From Wyeomyia smithii (taxonomy: Eukaryota; Arthropoda; Insecta; Diptera; Culicidae), in assembly GCF_029784165.1 (NCBI RefSeq), contig NC_073696.1, positions 158,323,606 to 158,387,605 of the forward strand: 64,000 nt of DNA, given 5' to 3'. Of the stretch, positions 63,456-64,000 are shown in pieces (the stretch's first letter is position 1; every line of letters begins with the position of its first letter). The notes beneath the pieces are model-generated. The model was given only the letters and a program-made list of their open reading frames with translations. It ran no database searches and was not told where the DNA came from. Both the position numbers and the translations under genes were made by a program.

Positions 63456-64000
63456 GGGTGATTTTTTAAGAATTTGGTTTTTCTTTAAAAAAAAACGCAT
63501 AAAAAATTCATTCAAATGTTGGCCACGGCTACGTTTTGAATTGTCCATACGAAAAGTCCAATTTTAGGTCACTTTTTCGAGCATTTCGCCTGGTATCTCG
63601 CGAATAACGCGTGTAATGTTGTTTTCCAATGCTGGAATTGTTGGCTTATCCGCATAGACGAGAGACTTAACGTAGCCCCACAAAAAATAATCTAGCGGTG
63701 TTAAATTGCATGATCTAGACGGCCAATTCACTGGTCCATTTCGTGAGATGAATTGCTCACCGAACTCTGGCACGTTGTTCCGTCTTGCTGAAACCACATG
63801 TCAACAAGACCCAGCTCTTCCATTTTCGGCAAAAAAAGAATCAGAAATCATCGCGCGAAAGCGAGTGCCATTGACCGTAACGTTGCGATTTTGATCATCT
63901 TTGAAGAAGTACGGACCAATGATGCCTCCAGCGTGTAAACCGCACCAAACCGTGCATTTTTCTGGGTGCATTGGCGATTGTTGTATTGCCTCTCCATTTA
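63456..64000 (-). pseudogene. Mariner-like transposase relic, runs off the window
   Basis: Minus-strand blocks: CTVWCGLHAGGIIGPYFF, VTVNGTRFRAMI, DMWFQQDG (second catalytic Asp) with the expected ATCH converted by a frameshift, then ISRNGPVNWPSRSCNLTPLDYFLWGYVKSLVYADKP and an end at LEKVT. This is the C-terminal half of a Tc1/mariner-superfamily transposase. The terminus aaagggtgattttttaag at 63454-63471 looks like the element's TIR. Frameshifts near 63790-63830 show it is dead. Confidence 0.8.

Overview
This window looks like a piece of culicine mosquito genome, most likely Aedes. The evidence is almost wall-to-wall nested transposable elements, two mosquito-type tandem-repeat families, Jockey, I-like, R1 and Penelope retroelements side by side, and many short TIR elements. 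The family names and the organism are inference from recognised protein motifs and layout; no search was run. I see no convincing host protein-coding gene, no tRNA or rRNA gene and no CRISPR array.

Layout. Bases 1-7.7 kb (unit A), 21.8-35.5 kb (unit B) and 35.6-49.1 kb (unit C) are copies of one composite block. Its order is: 5' piece of a Jockey-type LINE, satellite S1 (about 155-bp units), satellite S2 (about 143-bp units), a TIR element with TA target duplications, an AT-rich stretch, and a minus-strand gag relic of an LTR retrotransposon. B and C form a tandem duplication with readable breakpoints: one inside ORF1 of a full-length Jockey copy (J2), the other just upstream of gag in an LTR element whose leader, PBS and LTR survive only after unit C (49.1-50.8 kb). 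The same junction also ends unit A and a partial unit at 12.7-14.4 kb.

Later insertions are dated by their target-site duplications (TSDs). A nearly intact Jockey element (J1, 8271-12665) sits in a gag relic. J2 (16735-22623) is itself interrupted by a Penelope-like element with RT and GIY-YIG domains. A complete I-type LINE with intact ORF1 and ORF2 (26830-32701) lies inside unit B, within a transposon nested in another transposon. Unit C carries a 7.5-kb insertion (38338-45865) with short inverted repeats whose interior is a scrambled relic of core histone genes (H2A, H2B and H3 pieces); that insertion is in turn split by a broken R1-clade LINE.

The right third (51-64 kb) holds an R1 3' fragment, an inverted copy of the S1/S2 satellites, a microsatellite-bearing repeat family (second copy at 15.2 kb) split by a 521-bp TIR element, long stretches without recognisable genes, a 2.68-kb hAT-like element with an exact 8-bp TSD that carries a decayed LINE, and the edge of a mariner-like transposase relic.

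Only the I-type LINE, and nearly J1, looks capable of movement. Everything else is truncated, frameshifted or non-autonomous. The most unusual object is the histone-gene mosaic; the best-resolved evolutionary story is the B/C tandem duplication with an empty site for one nested transposon in unit C.
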